From assembly GCF_017603965.1 (NCBI RefSeq), contig NZ_CP071955.1, forward strand, positions 3,691,501 to 3,755,500: a stretch of DNA of 64,000 nucleotides. The letters are read 5' to 3'. The notes under the pieces were generated by a model, which ran no database searches, was not told the origin of the DNA, and saw only the letters and a program-made list of their open reading frames with translations. Positions within the stretch are counted from its first letter, which is position 1. Each line of letters begins with the position of its first letter. The stretch comes from Xanthomonas fragariae. GTDB taxonomy: Bacteria; Pseudomonadota; Gammaproteobacteria; Xanthomonadales; Xanthomonadaceae. Below are positions 46,773 to 55,262 of this stretch, piece by piece. The translations under genes were made by a program, and so were the position numbers.

Positions 46773-47830
46773 GCGAGCACGCCTACGTCGCGCCAAGCCT
46801 GTTGCACCATTTTCGACTCGGTACTGCCGACGCCGTAATCGGCGCTGGCAACGCTGACGGTCAATCCGGCAAAGGTGGCGAAGTCCGCGCTGGCGGCGAG
46901 CTCGCCGCCAGTGAGCGCGCGGTACCAGATGCGACCGGTCTTTTCCCATGCAGCGCCGCCGATCGCGACCGCGGCGCGATAAAACGCGTGATTGGGAATG
47001 CCGGAGTTGTAGTGCACGCCGCCATCGTCCTCCTGCGTATCGATATAACCGGCCATGGTGGGCGATTGCGGATCTTTGCCCAAGGCAGGGTCATCGTACG
47101 CGGTGCCGGGTGCTTGCATCGAGCGCAAGCCCACGCCTTTGATGTCGGGCATCAGCAAGCCTGCGCCAATGATCCAGTCGGCCTCGCTGGCGCTCTGGCG
47201 CAGTGCGTATTGCTTGATCAATACGCCAAACACATCCGACAGCGATTCGTTCAAAGCGCCCGACTGCCCTCGATAGATCAAGTTTGCAGTGCGCTCGATC
47301 ACACCGTGAGTCAGCTCATGCCCGACCACATCGATGGCGATGGTGAAGCGGTTGAAGACCTCGCCGTCGCCATCGCCGAACACCATTTGCTCGCCGTTCC
47401 AGAATGCGTTGTCGTAGCCGCGCGCGTAATGCACGGTGCCGATCAACAGCATGCCCGCACCGTCGATCGAATTGCGCCCGTACACGGTCTGGAAGAAATC
47501 GTGGGTCACGCCAAGGTAGTCGTAAGCTTCGGTCACTGCAACGTCGTTGGTCGCGGCCACACCTTCGTCGCGAACGAGCCTGCCGGGCAGCGCGTTGCCT
47601 TGTTGCGCGTCGTAAATACGCCGCTGCACCGCTTGCGTGGCGTGGCTTGTATCCGCAGCGTCGGCACCACGTGCAAACAGACCAAGCGCGCGCTGCTGAC
47701 GCAGCTGGGCGGTGATCTGACGGGACAGCAGCGCACAATCGCGCGCATGCTCGGGCGCCGTCTGCGCCACGTGGTCGAGCAGATACGGCGGCAAGATCCC
47801 GGCGGGGCGCGGGGTAAGGAACGCGGACAT
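46769..47830 (-). CDS. Protealysin-like M4 zinc metalloprotease
   Basis: A 353-residue M4 peptidase of the protealysin group, with a short propeptide (about residues 1-50, PPYLLDHVAQ), no signal peptide and the catalytic core. Zinc motif VVGHELTHGVIE (HExxH), GALNESLSDVFG with the third ligand Glu, and GGVHYNSGIPNHAFY (substrate side). ALTGGELAASADFATFAG is also family-typical. Non-classical secretion or lysis release is presumed for the family. It forms an operon with its inhibitor. Confidence 0.94.
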   Translation of the reverse strand: MSAFLTPRPAGILPPYLLDHVAQTAPEHARDCALLSRQITAQLRQQRALGLFARGADAADTSHATQAVQRRIYDAQQGNALPGRLVRDEGVAATNDVAVTEAYDYLGVTHDFFQTVYGRNSIDGAGMLLIGTVHYARGYDNAFWNGEQMVFGDGDGEVFNRFTIAIDVVGHELTHGVIERTANLIYRGQSGALNESLSDVFGVLIKQYALRQSASEADWIIGAGLLMPDIKGVGLRSMQAPGTAYDDPALGKDPQSPTMAGYIDTQEDDGGVHYNSGIPNHAFYRAAVAIGGAAWEKTGRIWYRALTGGELAASADFATFAGLTVSVASADYGVGSTESKMVQQAWRDVGVLA

Positions 47831-47939
47831 AAGCGACCTCCATAGTGGCTGCGCCCACGACTATGCGGGCGCCGGCTTCAGAAATTCGTTAGCGCGGGCG
47901 CGGGGCGCACGCGCTGTTTGCCGCACCAACGCCTGGCAT

Positions 47940-48299
47940 TCATTGCAGCTGCGACAACGCCTCCTGGATGGGCGTCTGCCCGTCGACAAAACCCAGCGTC
48001 TTACCGATGGTGGCCGGTGTTGCAAAAGCAGCGGCGATTACCTGCGCCACGTTGGTACGCGACACGCCGCCATCGGCGCCAGCCGACCACACCACTGCAT
48101 CGTGGCTCGCGAACTGCACGGTAATGGCATCGGTGTGTTCGATATTGAACACCACCGGCGTGGCGCCATTGGCAATCATGTCCTCTTCGTGGTCGGGATT
48201 GCGGAATAACGCCGTCGCCCGATACCCGCCGCGCACCAGCGGCGGTGCGAGCAAACGCGCGAGCTTGCCATGGCCGCCGATCAACACGATATGCGTCAT
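47940..48299 (-). CDS. NAD(P)-binding oxidoreductase with internal deletion
   Basis: A 119-residue frame. The N-terminal 79 residues are a normal NAD(P)H-binding Rossmann half (HIVLIGGHGKLARLLAPPLVRGG, FRNPDHEEDMIANGATPVV, SHDAVVWSAGADGG). It then joins at once to VSRTNVAQVIAAAFATPATIGKTLGFVDGQTPIQEALSQL, which matches the C-terminus of roughly 210-residue relatives. About 90 residues between GGxN-type and GGTVSR-type sequences are missing. The frame is open, but the active-site core is gone, so function is doubtful. Confidence 0.75.
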   Translation of the reverse strand: MTHIVLIGGHGKLARLLAPPLVRGGYRATALFRNPDHEEDMIANGATPVVFNIEHTDAITVQFASHDAVVWSAGADGGVSRTNVAQVIAAAFATPATIGKTLGFVDGQTPIQEALSQLQ

Positions 48300-48611
48300 T
48301 CACATCTCCAACAGTGCGCGACGCCAAGTCGCCGTATGCGGCCATCCTCGCCAATGCGGTGCTAACGCGGTGTCATCGCAACATCCACTGACGGCCAACG
48401 CATCGTGCTTCATTGAGAGCACCGATCTGCATCGCTTCCCGTCCTGATCACCACCATGATCAACGCATGCGGTACGGCATCGAAACTGCCTATTGCATAT
48501 TGCACGCAACGCACGGGCAGCCGTCGGCATACCGCTGCAAAACACGCATGCCGCAATGACCGCATCGATCGCATCTGGGACACTACGCCCCTCCTATTTG
48601 CGAGATGCCGT

Positions 48612-49058
48612 ATGTCCGCCTCCACCGAGTTCCGTCCCCGCGTTGGCTGCGGCGCTTTCATTCGCCGTGGCGATGGCCGCCTGCTGCTGGTGCAGCGCGG
48701 GCGTGCGCCCGAGCAAGGCCATTGGGGATTGCCCGGCGGCAAAGTTGACTGGATGGAGACGGTGGAACACGCAGTGGTACGCGAAGTGCTTGAAGAAACC
48801 GGATTGCATGTCCAGTTACAAGGTGTGCTGTGCGTGGTCAGTTACTTCGAGCCGGCGCTGTCGCCGCCAGAGCACTGGGTGGCGCCGGTGTATCTGGCCG
48901 CGATCGAAGGCAGCGAACAGGCCGTACGGCGCGAGCCGGAAGCGATACTAGGCATTGGCTGGTTCGCGCTGGATGCGCTGCCATCGCCCTTGACCACCTC
49001 CACGCTGCAGGCACTGCAGCAGTTGCACGCAACCAGCGCCGCTGCTCCTAGCGTCTGA
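48612..49058 (+). CDS. NUDIX hydrolase
   Basis: A 148-residue NUDIX protein. The 23-residue NUDIX box is intact: GGKVDWMETVEHAVVREVLEET then GL (GX5EX7REUXEEXGU pattern, residues about 41-63). Substrates of such enzymes are nucleoside diphosphates linked to other groups, not resolved here. ATG 48612 starts MSASTEFRPRVGC; longer upstream starts have no family sequence. Confidence 0.9.
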   Translation: MSASTEFRPRVGCGAFIRRGDGRLLLVQRGRAPEQGHWGLPGGKVDWMETVEHAVVREVLEETGLHVQLQGVLCVVSYFEPALSPPEHWVAPVYLAAIEGSEQAVRREPEAILGIGWFALDALPSPLTTSTLQALQQLHATSAAAPSV

Positions 49059-49429
49059 GTGGCGCCTGATCGGGCAATGGATATCGGCAGCGTCCATTGG
49101 AAACTGCAGCCACCCGATCTTCTTCGTACCCATCGCTACGCTGGCGGTTGCTTTCTATCGTGGCTCGCACCATCTTCCGATCTTCGCGCCTTTGTGTTTC
49201 GTGCCGTCATCGTGTGCATTGTTCGGTACGGCATCGTGCCCGGCCGTGTCGGTGCGCTGTTGGTCCAACCGCTGACGGTGGTGAGCTTTGTATTGATCAA
49301 ACATCTGTACGTGCAGGAAGCGTTGGATACACCGATAGCGATTGCTGGGCAGAAACAGACGTGACACGCGCGTTTTTGCATGTTTCCATATAGTTGCATG
49401 CGCTTGATCTGATTGATCGCTGGTGATGC
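49059..49429. other. Gap after the NUDIX gene
   Basis: A 101-codon frame directly after the NUDIX stop contains one hydrophobic stretch (FVFRAVIVCIVRYGIV), but there is no ribosome site or family. It may be a gene relic, and I do not call it a gene. Confidence 0.4.
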
Positions 49430-49876
49430 GCCGTTACATTGCCTGCGTTACATACAGCGCAGCATGATGATAGAGCACTGCGTGGCGGCCGCGGTGAACG
49501 ATGGGTTGCCGCCAGACAAGGCCGGTGCGCTACCGATCATGGAAAACTTGTATTACGGCGACAATGTGGGCCTTCGCGACCCGCTGGTATCGCCGATGTT
49601 CGCCGATGCGGTGCTATGTCAGTTTGCGCCGACCCTGTTTCTCACCGCCACGCATGCAGCCGAGCTCAGCAATGAATTCTGCACGCATGCGCGCTTGGTG
49701 GATCCCGGGCGTGAATCGGGTCTGCATGTCATCGGACCGGCCGGGGCATGCGTTCCGTCTGACCGACACACTGCCGGAAAGCCAGCAGGCACTGCGCGTT
49801 GCCGCACGTTTTTTTGAGCAGGCATCTGGGTCTGCCACTACCGCCGCTGGCGGCATCGCGCTAACGCCGCGCTGAC
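49430..49876 (+). pseudogene. Alpha/beta-hydrolase C-terminal fragment with frameshift
   Basis: A piece of an esterase-type alpha/beta-hydrolase. LPIMENLYYGDNVGLRDPLVSPMFADAVL and FAPTLFLTATHAAELSNEFCTHARLV (acid-loop strand) are in one frame. After about 49730 the frame changes, giving GHAFRLTDTLPESQQALRVAARFFEQ with the catalytic-His region. The N-terminal half with the nucleophile is missing. It is broken by truncation and frameshift. Confidence 0.8.
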
Positions 49877-49968
49877 GCCGGCTAGGCGTGGCGCTTACAT
49901 CCTTTCGCCTAGGTTGAGGCCGACTAGGTGCTGCACATGCAGCGCAAATATTGATCAGGAGAAATCGG

Positions 49969-50367
49969 ATGAGTCTACAAATTCCTCAAGGTGCGCTGGT
50001 TGTGGTGGCCGACGGCGGCGAAGCGCGTTGGTTCACCAACACCGGTAATGAAGCCAAGGTGGTGCTGCGTCAGCATGCGCGTACCGATGTGCAAAACGTC
50101 GATGACGACGGCCCCGCCGGCAAGGCGCCGCAGGATCTCACAGGGGCAGACCTGGACGAAATGACCTTCGCCAAGCAGCTGTCGCATGCCTTGAACGATG
50201 GCGCGCTGAAACAGGAGTACACGCACTTGGTGCTGGTTGCCGACCCAACCACGCTGGGCCGCGTGCGCCCGCTGTTGCACAAGCAAACCCAGCAGCGCCT
50301 GGTGGGCGACCTTGCCAAGGACTTGACCAATCTGCCATTGGCAGATATCCAGCGCGCATTGTCATAA
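49969..50367 (+). CDS. Host attachment family protein
   Basis: A 132-residue protein of the bacterial host-attachment family (first named from plant attachment in Agrobacterium-type bacteria). Pattern: ALVVVADGGEARWFTN, ADLDEMTFAKQLSHALNDGALKQEYTHLVLVADPTTLG, LVGDLAKDLTNLPLADIQ. No signal peptide. ATG 49969 has AGGAG 8 bases before it. Its stop TAA (50365-50367) is the first codon of a hairpin repeat, so its original C-terminus may have been slightly different. Confidence 0.85.
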   Translation: MSLQIPQGALVVVADGGEARWFTNTGNEAKVVLRQHARTDVQNVDDDGPAGKAPQDLTGADLDEMTFAKQLSHALNDGALKQEYTHLVLVADPTTLGRVRPLLHKQTQQRLVGDLAKDLTNLPLADIQRALS

Positions 50368-50512
50368 GAATTGCCAACAAAACGTCGCGAGCAGTCGTCA
50401 GGTGGGTGCGGGCGGCGCGCAGGAACCGCAGTGTACGCGTGGTACATGCCGATTCCGAGCACCGGTCGCGCCGGCCTGGCGATGAGCGCAGTCGTTTTGT
50501 TAGCCGCTCTTA
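50365..50512 (+). repeat. Hairpin repeat element (full copy)
   Basis: A 148-bp copy, TAAGAATTGCCAACAAAACG to GTCGTTTTGTTAGCCGCTCTTA. The left terminal is diverged. It starts with the stop codon of the host-attachment gene. The inner sequence GAACCGCAGTGTACGCGTGGTACATGCCGATTCC is the family centre. Confidence 0.9.
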
Positions 50513-50785
50513 GAGCGCAACCGGGCCTATCGATATAGCCAAGCTGCCACCGTCGCGTTTTTTGGTGCGGCCGATCGGAAGACTGGTATTCGGCCCGCTC
50601 GGCGACCGGTATGAGGCGATGGCAGATGTCACGATTCATCTTGTGGGCTTTCGCTGCGTAGATGCCGATGACCACGCATCGTGGCTGACAATTGCGGCAT
50701 TGCCGCGATAGTGTCCAGTTCGCTCGTCCAGCGCTCACATGGCGCTGAGTACCATCGGCCCAGACCCCAACGAACAAGAACAGGC
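50513..50785. other. Gap before the EcsC gene
   Basis: 273 bp. No gene is recognised; an EcsC promoter is presumed. Confidence 0.4.
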
Positions 50786-51604
50786 ATGAAGACGCTTCCG
50801 ATCCCGGTGATGGATGCTGCCGCGCAGCACGATTTGGTCATCGCCCACGCATTGCTGGAAAACCCCGGCGTAGCGGCGCAATTGGCCAACGCGCTGGGCG
50901 CGCCGATCGAGAGTCTGATCACCAGACGGCTGCCCAAAATGATCACCCGCAGCATCGACGGCGCCACGCGCGGTGTACTGCAGGTGGCAATGAAATCAGC
51001 CTTGCTGAGCTTGCGCGGCAAGGCCGATACGCAGCGGCCCGCGTCTACAGCGCGCCACACCATGGTGGCGGCAGTGACCGGCGGTGCAGGTGGCTTTTTC
51101 GGGCTTCCCGGCCTGATGGTGGAGCTGCCGGTGACCACCACGGTGATGCTGCGCTCCATTGCCGATATTGCGCGTTCCGAAGGCGAATCGCTGCAGAACC
51201 CGGAGACCGCACTGGCCTGCCTGGAAGTGCTGGCACACGGCGGGCGCAGTATCAGCGATGATGGCGCCGAATCGGGCTATTTCGCAGTGCGTGCGGCGAT
51301 GGCGCAGCAGCTTAGCGCCGCCGCGCATTACGTGGCGGCGCATGGATTCGCCAGCAAGGGCGCACCGGCACTGGTGTCGTTGGTGTCGCGTGTTGCCGCC
51401 AAATTTTCGGTGAACGTGGGCGAAAAACTCGCCGTGCAGGCGGTGCCGCTGGTAGGTGCGGTGAGTGGCGCCGCGCTCAATACGTTGTTTATGCGTCACT
51501 TCCAGTCAATGGCGCGCGGGCATTTCATCGTGCGTCGGTTGGAGCGGCGTTTTGGCGAAGAGGCGGTGCAGCGTGCGTATGCGGCGTTGCCCGCGTCGAG
51601 TTGA
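50786..51604 (+). CDS. EcsC-family protein
   Basis: A 272-residue EcsC-family protein (ATG 50786; longer upstream starts rejected). The N-terminal helices MDAAAQHDLVIAHALLENPG lead to a glycine-rich hydrophobic hairpin (TVAAVTGGAGGFFGLPGLMVELPVTTTVMLRSIADIA), then ACLEVLAHGG and a conserved C-terminal VPLVGAVSGAALNTLFMRHF, typical of the family. EcsC is a helical, probably membrane-associated protein of uncertain function. It lies between two hairpin repeats. Confidence 0.9.
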   Translation: MKTLPIPVMDAAAQHDLVIAHALLENPGVAAQLANALGAPIESLITRRLPKMITRSIDGATRGVLQVAMKSALLSLRGKADTQRPASTARHTMVAAVTGGAGGFFGLPGLMVELPVTTTVMLRSIADIARSEGESLQNPETALACLEVLAHGGRSISDDGAESGYFAVRAAMAQQLSAAAHYVAAHGFASKGAPALVSLVSRVAAKFSVNVGEKLAVQAVPLVGAVSGAALNTLFMRHFQSMARGHFIVRRLERRFGEEAVQRAYAALPASS

Positions 51605-51710
51605 ACGACTGCGTCTGGCATCCGCGGAAGGTGCTGGTCAGGATCATCATCGCGCGAGCAGCCAGGCGATGAGCTCGGCGAGGAGTGAGATGTTGGTCAA
51701 GGTCACCTCT

Positions 51711-51853
51711 AAGAGCGGCCAACAAAACGACTGCGCCACCAGGCGGGCGCGGCCGGTGCTCGGAATCGGCATGTACCACGCGTACACTGCGGTTCCTGCG
51801 CGCCGTCCGCACCCACCTGACGACTGCTCGCTACGTTTTGTTAGCCGCTCTTA
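51711..51853 (-). repeat. Hairpin repeat element (full copy, reverse orientation)
   Basis: TAAGAGCGGCCAACAAAACG to CGTTTTGTTAGCCGCTCTTA. The inner blocks run in the opposite order to the 50365 copy (CACCAGGCGGGCGCGG first, GCACCCACCTGACGACTGC last), so it is inverted. It lies between EcsC and the DUF938 gene. Confidence 0.9.
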
Positions 51854-51889
51854 TTAGAGGTGCCCATAAGATCGTCAGGGCATTTTTCG

Positions 51890-52531
51890 ATGACCAAGCC
51901 ATTTTCGGCTGCTTCTGCACGTAACCGCGACCCGATCCTAGACGTGTTGCGCACGCACTTTGCCGATCGACATCACGTGCTGGAAATCGGTGCGGGCACC
52001 GGCCAGCACGCGGTGTATTTTGCGGCGGCAATGCCGTGGTTGCGCTGGCAGGCCAGCGATCACCCGGACCATCTACCGGATATGCGTCAGTGGTTGGACG
52101 AGGCAGCGCTACCGAATACGCCGCCGCCGATCCCATTGCAGGCAGTGTTGACGCCCATGCCAGGTTTGGCACCAGCACCGCCATTTCCGCCTGTGCAGTC
52201 GGGCGAACCGGTTGGCTATGACGCGGTGTATAGCGCCAATACCTTGCACATCATGGGCTGGCCGCAGGTGCAGGCGTTGTTCGCGGGTTTGCCTGCGGTG
52301 ATGGGGCTGCAAGCGGTGTTGGTGGTCTATGGGCCATTCAATCGCGATGGGCAATTCACCAGCGAGAGCAACCGGGCGTTCGATGCGATGTTGCGTGAGC
52401 GAGATGCAGCCGCTGGAATCCGCGATGCGGAAGCGGTAGACGGGGTAGCGGCGGAGGTGGGATTGCGGTTGGTTGAGGAGGTGACGATGCCGGCAAATAA
52501 TTTTTGTCGGGTGTGGCGGCGGAGTAAATAG
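51890..52531 (+). CDS. DUF938-family methyltransferase
   Basis: A 213-residue predicted SAM-dependent methyltransferase of the DUF938 family. The SAM site is HVLEIGAGTGQHAVYFAAAMP, followed by WQASDHPDHLPDMRQWL, the SANTLHIMGWPQVQALFAGL block and VVYGPFNRDGQFTSESNRAFD, both highly typical. The substrate is unknown. ATG 51890 gives MTKPFSAASARNRDPI. It lies 36 bp from a hairpin repeat, whose region would hold its promoter. Confidence 0.9.
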   Translation: MTKPFSAASARNRDPILDVLRTHFADRHHVLEIGAGTGQHAVYFAAAMPWLRWQASDHPDHLPDMRQWLDEAALPNTPPPIPLQAVLTPMPGLAPAPPFPPVQSGEPVGYDAVYSANTLHIMGWPQVQALFAGLPAVMGLQAVLVVYGPFNRDGQFTSESNRAFDAMLRERDAAAGIRDAEAVDGVAAEVGLRLVEEVTMPANNFCRVWRRSK

Positions 52532-52542
52532 TATGGTCTGAA

Positions 52543-52659
52543 TAAGATCGGCTAACAAAACTACTGCGCTCACCGCCATGCGGGAGCGGCCGGCGCTCGG
52601 AATCCTGATGTATCAATCCTACACCGCAGTTCTTACGCGCCGTCCGCACCCACCTGACG
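52543..52659 (-). repeat. Hairpin repeat element truncated by IS3
   Basis: TAAGATCGGCTAACAAAACT at the left, reverse-type inner order (CTGCGCTCACCGCCATGCGGG), ending CGCACCCACCTGACG at 52659, right where the IS3 inverted repeat begins. The expected last 30 bases of the element are missing on the other side of the IS, so the insertion was accompanied by a deletion or exchange. Confidence 0.85.
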
Positions 52660-52685
52660 TGATACGCCCAGGGTTCCGTAGACAC

Positions 52686-53684
52686 TCAGGACCCTCGTTG
52701 CGCGTAGCGCCGCTCGAACTCTACAGGCGACAGGTCGCCAGTTGAACCATGACGGCGTTTTGGGTTGTAGAACATTTCGATGTAGTCGAACACCTCGGTG
52801 CGTGCGGCATCTTTGGTGGAATAGATCCGCCGCCTGATCCGCTCGCGTTTGAGCAGGCCGAAGAAGCTCTCCACGGGTGCATTGTCGTGGCAGTTGCCAC
52901 GCCGACTCATGCTGCACACCAAGCCATGGGACGCCAGGAAACTCTGCCAGTCATCGCTGGTATAGACCGACCCTTGGTCCGAGTGAACCAGGCAACCAGC
53001 GCTGGGTTTGCGCCGCCACACCGCCGACAACAGCGCCTGCACGACCAACTCGGTATCGGCACGATCGCGCATCGCCCAGCCGACGACCTGCCTGGAAAAC
53101 AGATCGATCACAACAGCCAGATACATCCAGCCTTCCTGCGTGCGGATGAAGGTGAAATCGCTCGCCCAGGCCGTGTCCGGCTTCGTCACGTCGAACTGTC
53201 GGTCCAGCAGGTTGGCCGCTGCCTTGCACTGCATTCCTCCATGGAAGCGCGGTTTGCGACCATAGCCCACCTGGGCACGCAGTCCCTCGGTGCGCATCAG
53301 CCGATACACCCGATGGCGACTGCAACGTTCCCCCAGATCGCGCAGATCCTGGGCGATCTTGCGATGCCCATAGACGCTGCCGCTGGCCAGCCAGTGGTGC
53401 TTGATCACTCCCAGCAGGCGTTGGTCTTGCTTTGCGCGCTCACTGTCGGGCGAGCGTAACCAGGCGTAGTAACCCGCCCGGTTGACGCGCAACACCCAAC
53501 ACATCGCGCACAGCCTGAATTCGCTGCGATGGGCCTGCATGAACGCGTACTTTGCCTTTACCCCTTGGCAAAGTACGCGGCGGCCTTTTTTAGGATGTCG
53601 CGCTCCTCGGTAACCCGACGCAACTCTGCCTTCAGCCGCCGAACCTCGGCGCTCTGGTCCACCTCGGCGCGCTGCACCACGCAA
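52686..53684 (-). CDS. IS3 OrfB transposase (DDE), made by frameshift fusion
   Basis: The orfB frame encodes the catalytic core: QVGYGRKPRFHGG, DTAWASDFTFIRTQEGWMYLAVVIDLFSR (first Asp), CLVHSDQGSVYTSDDW (second Asp) and PVESFFGLLKRERIRRRIY (Glu). It is joined to OrfA through slippage, so the upstream part of this open frame is not a normal start. Intact. Confidence 0.95.
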   Translation of the reverse strand: MRGAARRGGPERRGSAAEGRVASGYRGARHPKKGRRVLCQGVKAKYAFMQAHRSEFRLCAMCWVLRVNRAGYYAWLRSPDSERAKQDQRLLGVIKHHWLASGSVYGHRKIAQDLRDLGERCSRHRVYRLMRTEGLRAQVGYGRKPRFHGGMQCKAAANLLDRQFDVTKPDTAWASDFTFIRTQEGWMYLAVVIDLFSRQVVGWAMRDRADTELVVQALLSAVWRRKPSAGCLVHSDQGSVYTSDDWQSFLASHGLVCSMSRRGNCHDNAPVESFFGLLKRERIRRRIYSTKDAARTEVFDYIEMFYNPKRRHGSTGDLSPVEFERRYAQRGS

Positions 53685-53851
53685 GGCTTGCCGAACTTGC
53701 GTAGCCAGGCGTAGAGGCTGTGCGTGGTCACACCCAGCCGCTCTGCGACTTCTGCCACCTTGAACCCACGATCGGTCACTTGCCGGACCGCTTCGAACTT
53801 GAACTCATCCGTATACCGCTTGCTGCTCATGGACACCTCCGAATCTGCCAT
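53558..53851 (-). CDS. IS3 OrfA
   Basis: A 97-residue helix-turn-helix protein: KRYTDEFKFEAVRQVTDRGFKVAEVAERLGVTTHSLYAWL, then a leucine-zipper-like coiled coil (EVRRLKAELRRVTEERDILKKAAAYF). The ATCCTAAAAAAGG region near its end is the typical A6G slippage site for -1 frameshifting into orfB. Complete. Confidence 0.95.
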   Translation of the reverse strand: MADSEVSMSSKRYTDEFKFEAVRQVTDRGFKVAEVAERLGVTTHSLYAWLRKFGKPCVVQRAEVDQSAEVRRLKAELRRVTEERDILKKAAAYFAKG

Positions 53852-53913
53852 TTTCCATGGCCTTGAGATGTCTACGGAACCCTGGGCGTATCACTTGCGG
53901 CTTGTCGCAGATG

Positions 53914-53946
53914 AGCACAACACCACGCGAACGCTGGTGTTGTGCT
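53914..53946. terminator. Perfect hairpin between IS3 and fbp
   Basis: AGCACAACACCA (53914-53925) pairs with TGGTGTTGTGCT (53935-53946) across a 9-base loop, a 12-bp stem. It lies 40 bp past the fbp stop on the other strand. On the plus strand GTTAATCAATTTT follows. Confidence 0.6.
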
Positions 53947-53986
53947 GTTAATCAATTTTGGTCCGATGTCGGCACAGCACACATTC

Positions 53987-55003
53987 TCAACCCTGCGCCT
54001 CATCAAATTCCAGGTGATACCGCGTGGCCTCATTCACTTCGTTCTTCGAGCCCAAAAACACCGGCACACGTTGATGCAACTGCGTAGGTTGAATATCCAG
54101 AATGCGTTCGCGCCCCGTGGTCGCGGCGCCGCCGGCCTGTTCGACCAGCATGCTCATCGGGTTGGCTTCGTACATCAGACGCAGTTTGCCGGGCTTGGAC
54201 GGGTCTTTCTTGTCCCAGGGATAGATGAAGATGCCGCCGCGGGTGAGGATGCGGTGCACGTCGGCGACCATGCTGGCGATCCAGCGCATGTTGAAGTCCT
54301 TGCCGCGGGTGCCCTCCTTGCCGGCGAGCAGGTCGCCTACGTAGGACTGCATGGCCGGTTCCCAGTGACGCTGGTTGGACATGTTGATGGCGTATTCGGC
54401 AGTCTCCTCGGGCACGCGCATGTTGGCCTGGGTCAGCAGGAAACTGCCTTCTTCGCGCTCCAGGGTGAAGGCGTGGGTACCGTGGCCGAGCGTAAGCACC
54501 AGCATCGTGCTGGGGCCATAGATGCAGTAGCCGGCGGCGACCTGTTGGGTGCCCGGCTGCAGGAAGTGTTCGTCGCCCGGCTTCTGGGTGCCTTCCGGGG
54601 CGCGCAGCACCGAAAAGATGGTGCCGACCGAGACGTTGACGTCGATGTTGGAGCTGCCATCCAGCGGATCGAACAGCAGCAGGAAATCGCCGCTGGGATA
54701 TTGGTCGGGTACCGGCTGGCTGTGGTCCATTTCTTCCGACGCGCACGCAGCCAGATGGCCGCCCCAGGCGTTGGCTTCGAGCAGGATGTCGTTACTGAGC
54801 ACATCGAGCTTCTTCTGCGCCTCGCCCTGCACGTTGCCGGTGCCGGCATCGCCGAGCACGCCGCCCAGCGCGCCCTTGCTCACGGCAATGGAAATGCGCT
54901 TGCAGGCGCGCGAGACGATGGTGATCAGCTGGCGCAATTCCGGGTCGATACGGCCGGCGTGTTGCTCTTCGATCAGGAAGCGGGTCAGCGAGGGACGCGA
55001 CAT
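53987..55003 (-). CDS. fbp: Class I fructose-1,6-bisphosphatase
   Basis: Hydrolyses fructose 1,6-bisphosphate in gluconeogenesis. The 338-residue protein starts at ATG 55003 ([20 protein letters not shown], the usual family start); an upstream in-frame start adds 15 unrelated residues. Metal-site motif [24 protein letters not shown], active-site [14 protein letters not shown], catalytic [16 protein letters not shown], substrate region [36 protein letters not shown]. Complete. Confidence 0.96.
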   Translation of the reverse strand: MSRPSLTRFLIEEQHAGRIDPELRQLITIVSRACKRISIAVSKGALGGVLGDAGTGNVQGEAQKKLDVLSNDILLEANAWGGHLAACASEEMDHSQPVPDQYPSGDFLLLFDPLDGSSNIDVNVSVGTIFSVLRAPEGTQKPGDEHFLQPGTQQVAAGYCIYGPSTMLVLTLGHGTHAFTLEREEGSFLLTQANMRVPEETAEYAINMSNQRHWEPAMQSYVGDLLAGKEGTRGKDFNMRWIASMVADVHRILTRGGIFIYPWDKKDPSKPGKLRLMYEANPMSMLVEQAGGAATTGRERILDIQPTQLHQRVPVFLGSKNEVNEATRYHLEFDEAQG

Positions 55004-55262
55004 GGGAACGGGCAGCCTGTTTAGGAAGTGGTCCGTCATTGTCGCCATTGCGCTGTTAGATTTCGATTACTTGATGCGCGTTTTGCATCGAAACCGATCG
55101 AACGTGCGCGAATGTTGCCAGCGAGCTTGGAGGCCGACAGCTCCATCCGCCCTTCGTCCCCCTTCCCCCTTCCCCCGCAGGCGGGAGAAGGGGCGGCGAA
55201 CGGCCACGAAAAACCGGAAGGCTTGCGCGCTACCGGTCCGGTGTTTCAAGCAAGCGCTGCGA

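Larger units (their letters stand above)
52660..53893 (-). mobile_element. IS3-family insertion sequence
   Basis: 1234 bp with perfect 25-bp terminal inverted repeats (TGATACGCCCAGGGTTCCGT then AGACA). The flanks (CTGACG left, CTTGCGG right) show no 3-bp target duplication. It carries orfA and orfB on the minus strand and an A6G frameshift site. Confidence 0.92.

Noticed and set aside
46646..47845. 399-codon frame antisense to the protealysin gene
   Set aside because: The protease and inhibitor on the other strand are unmistakable.
49059..49364. 101-codon frame after the NUDIX gene
   Set aside because: One hydrophobic stretch only; no ribosome site or family. Noted as a possible relic, not a gene.
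50070..50777. Long leftward frames running through hairpin repeats (also near 4856-5740, 25112-25378 and 51525-51812)
   Set aside because: They share the same short peptide because they translate the repeat or a tRNA, not because they are genes.
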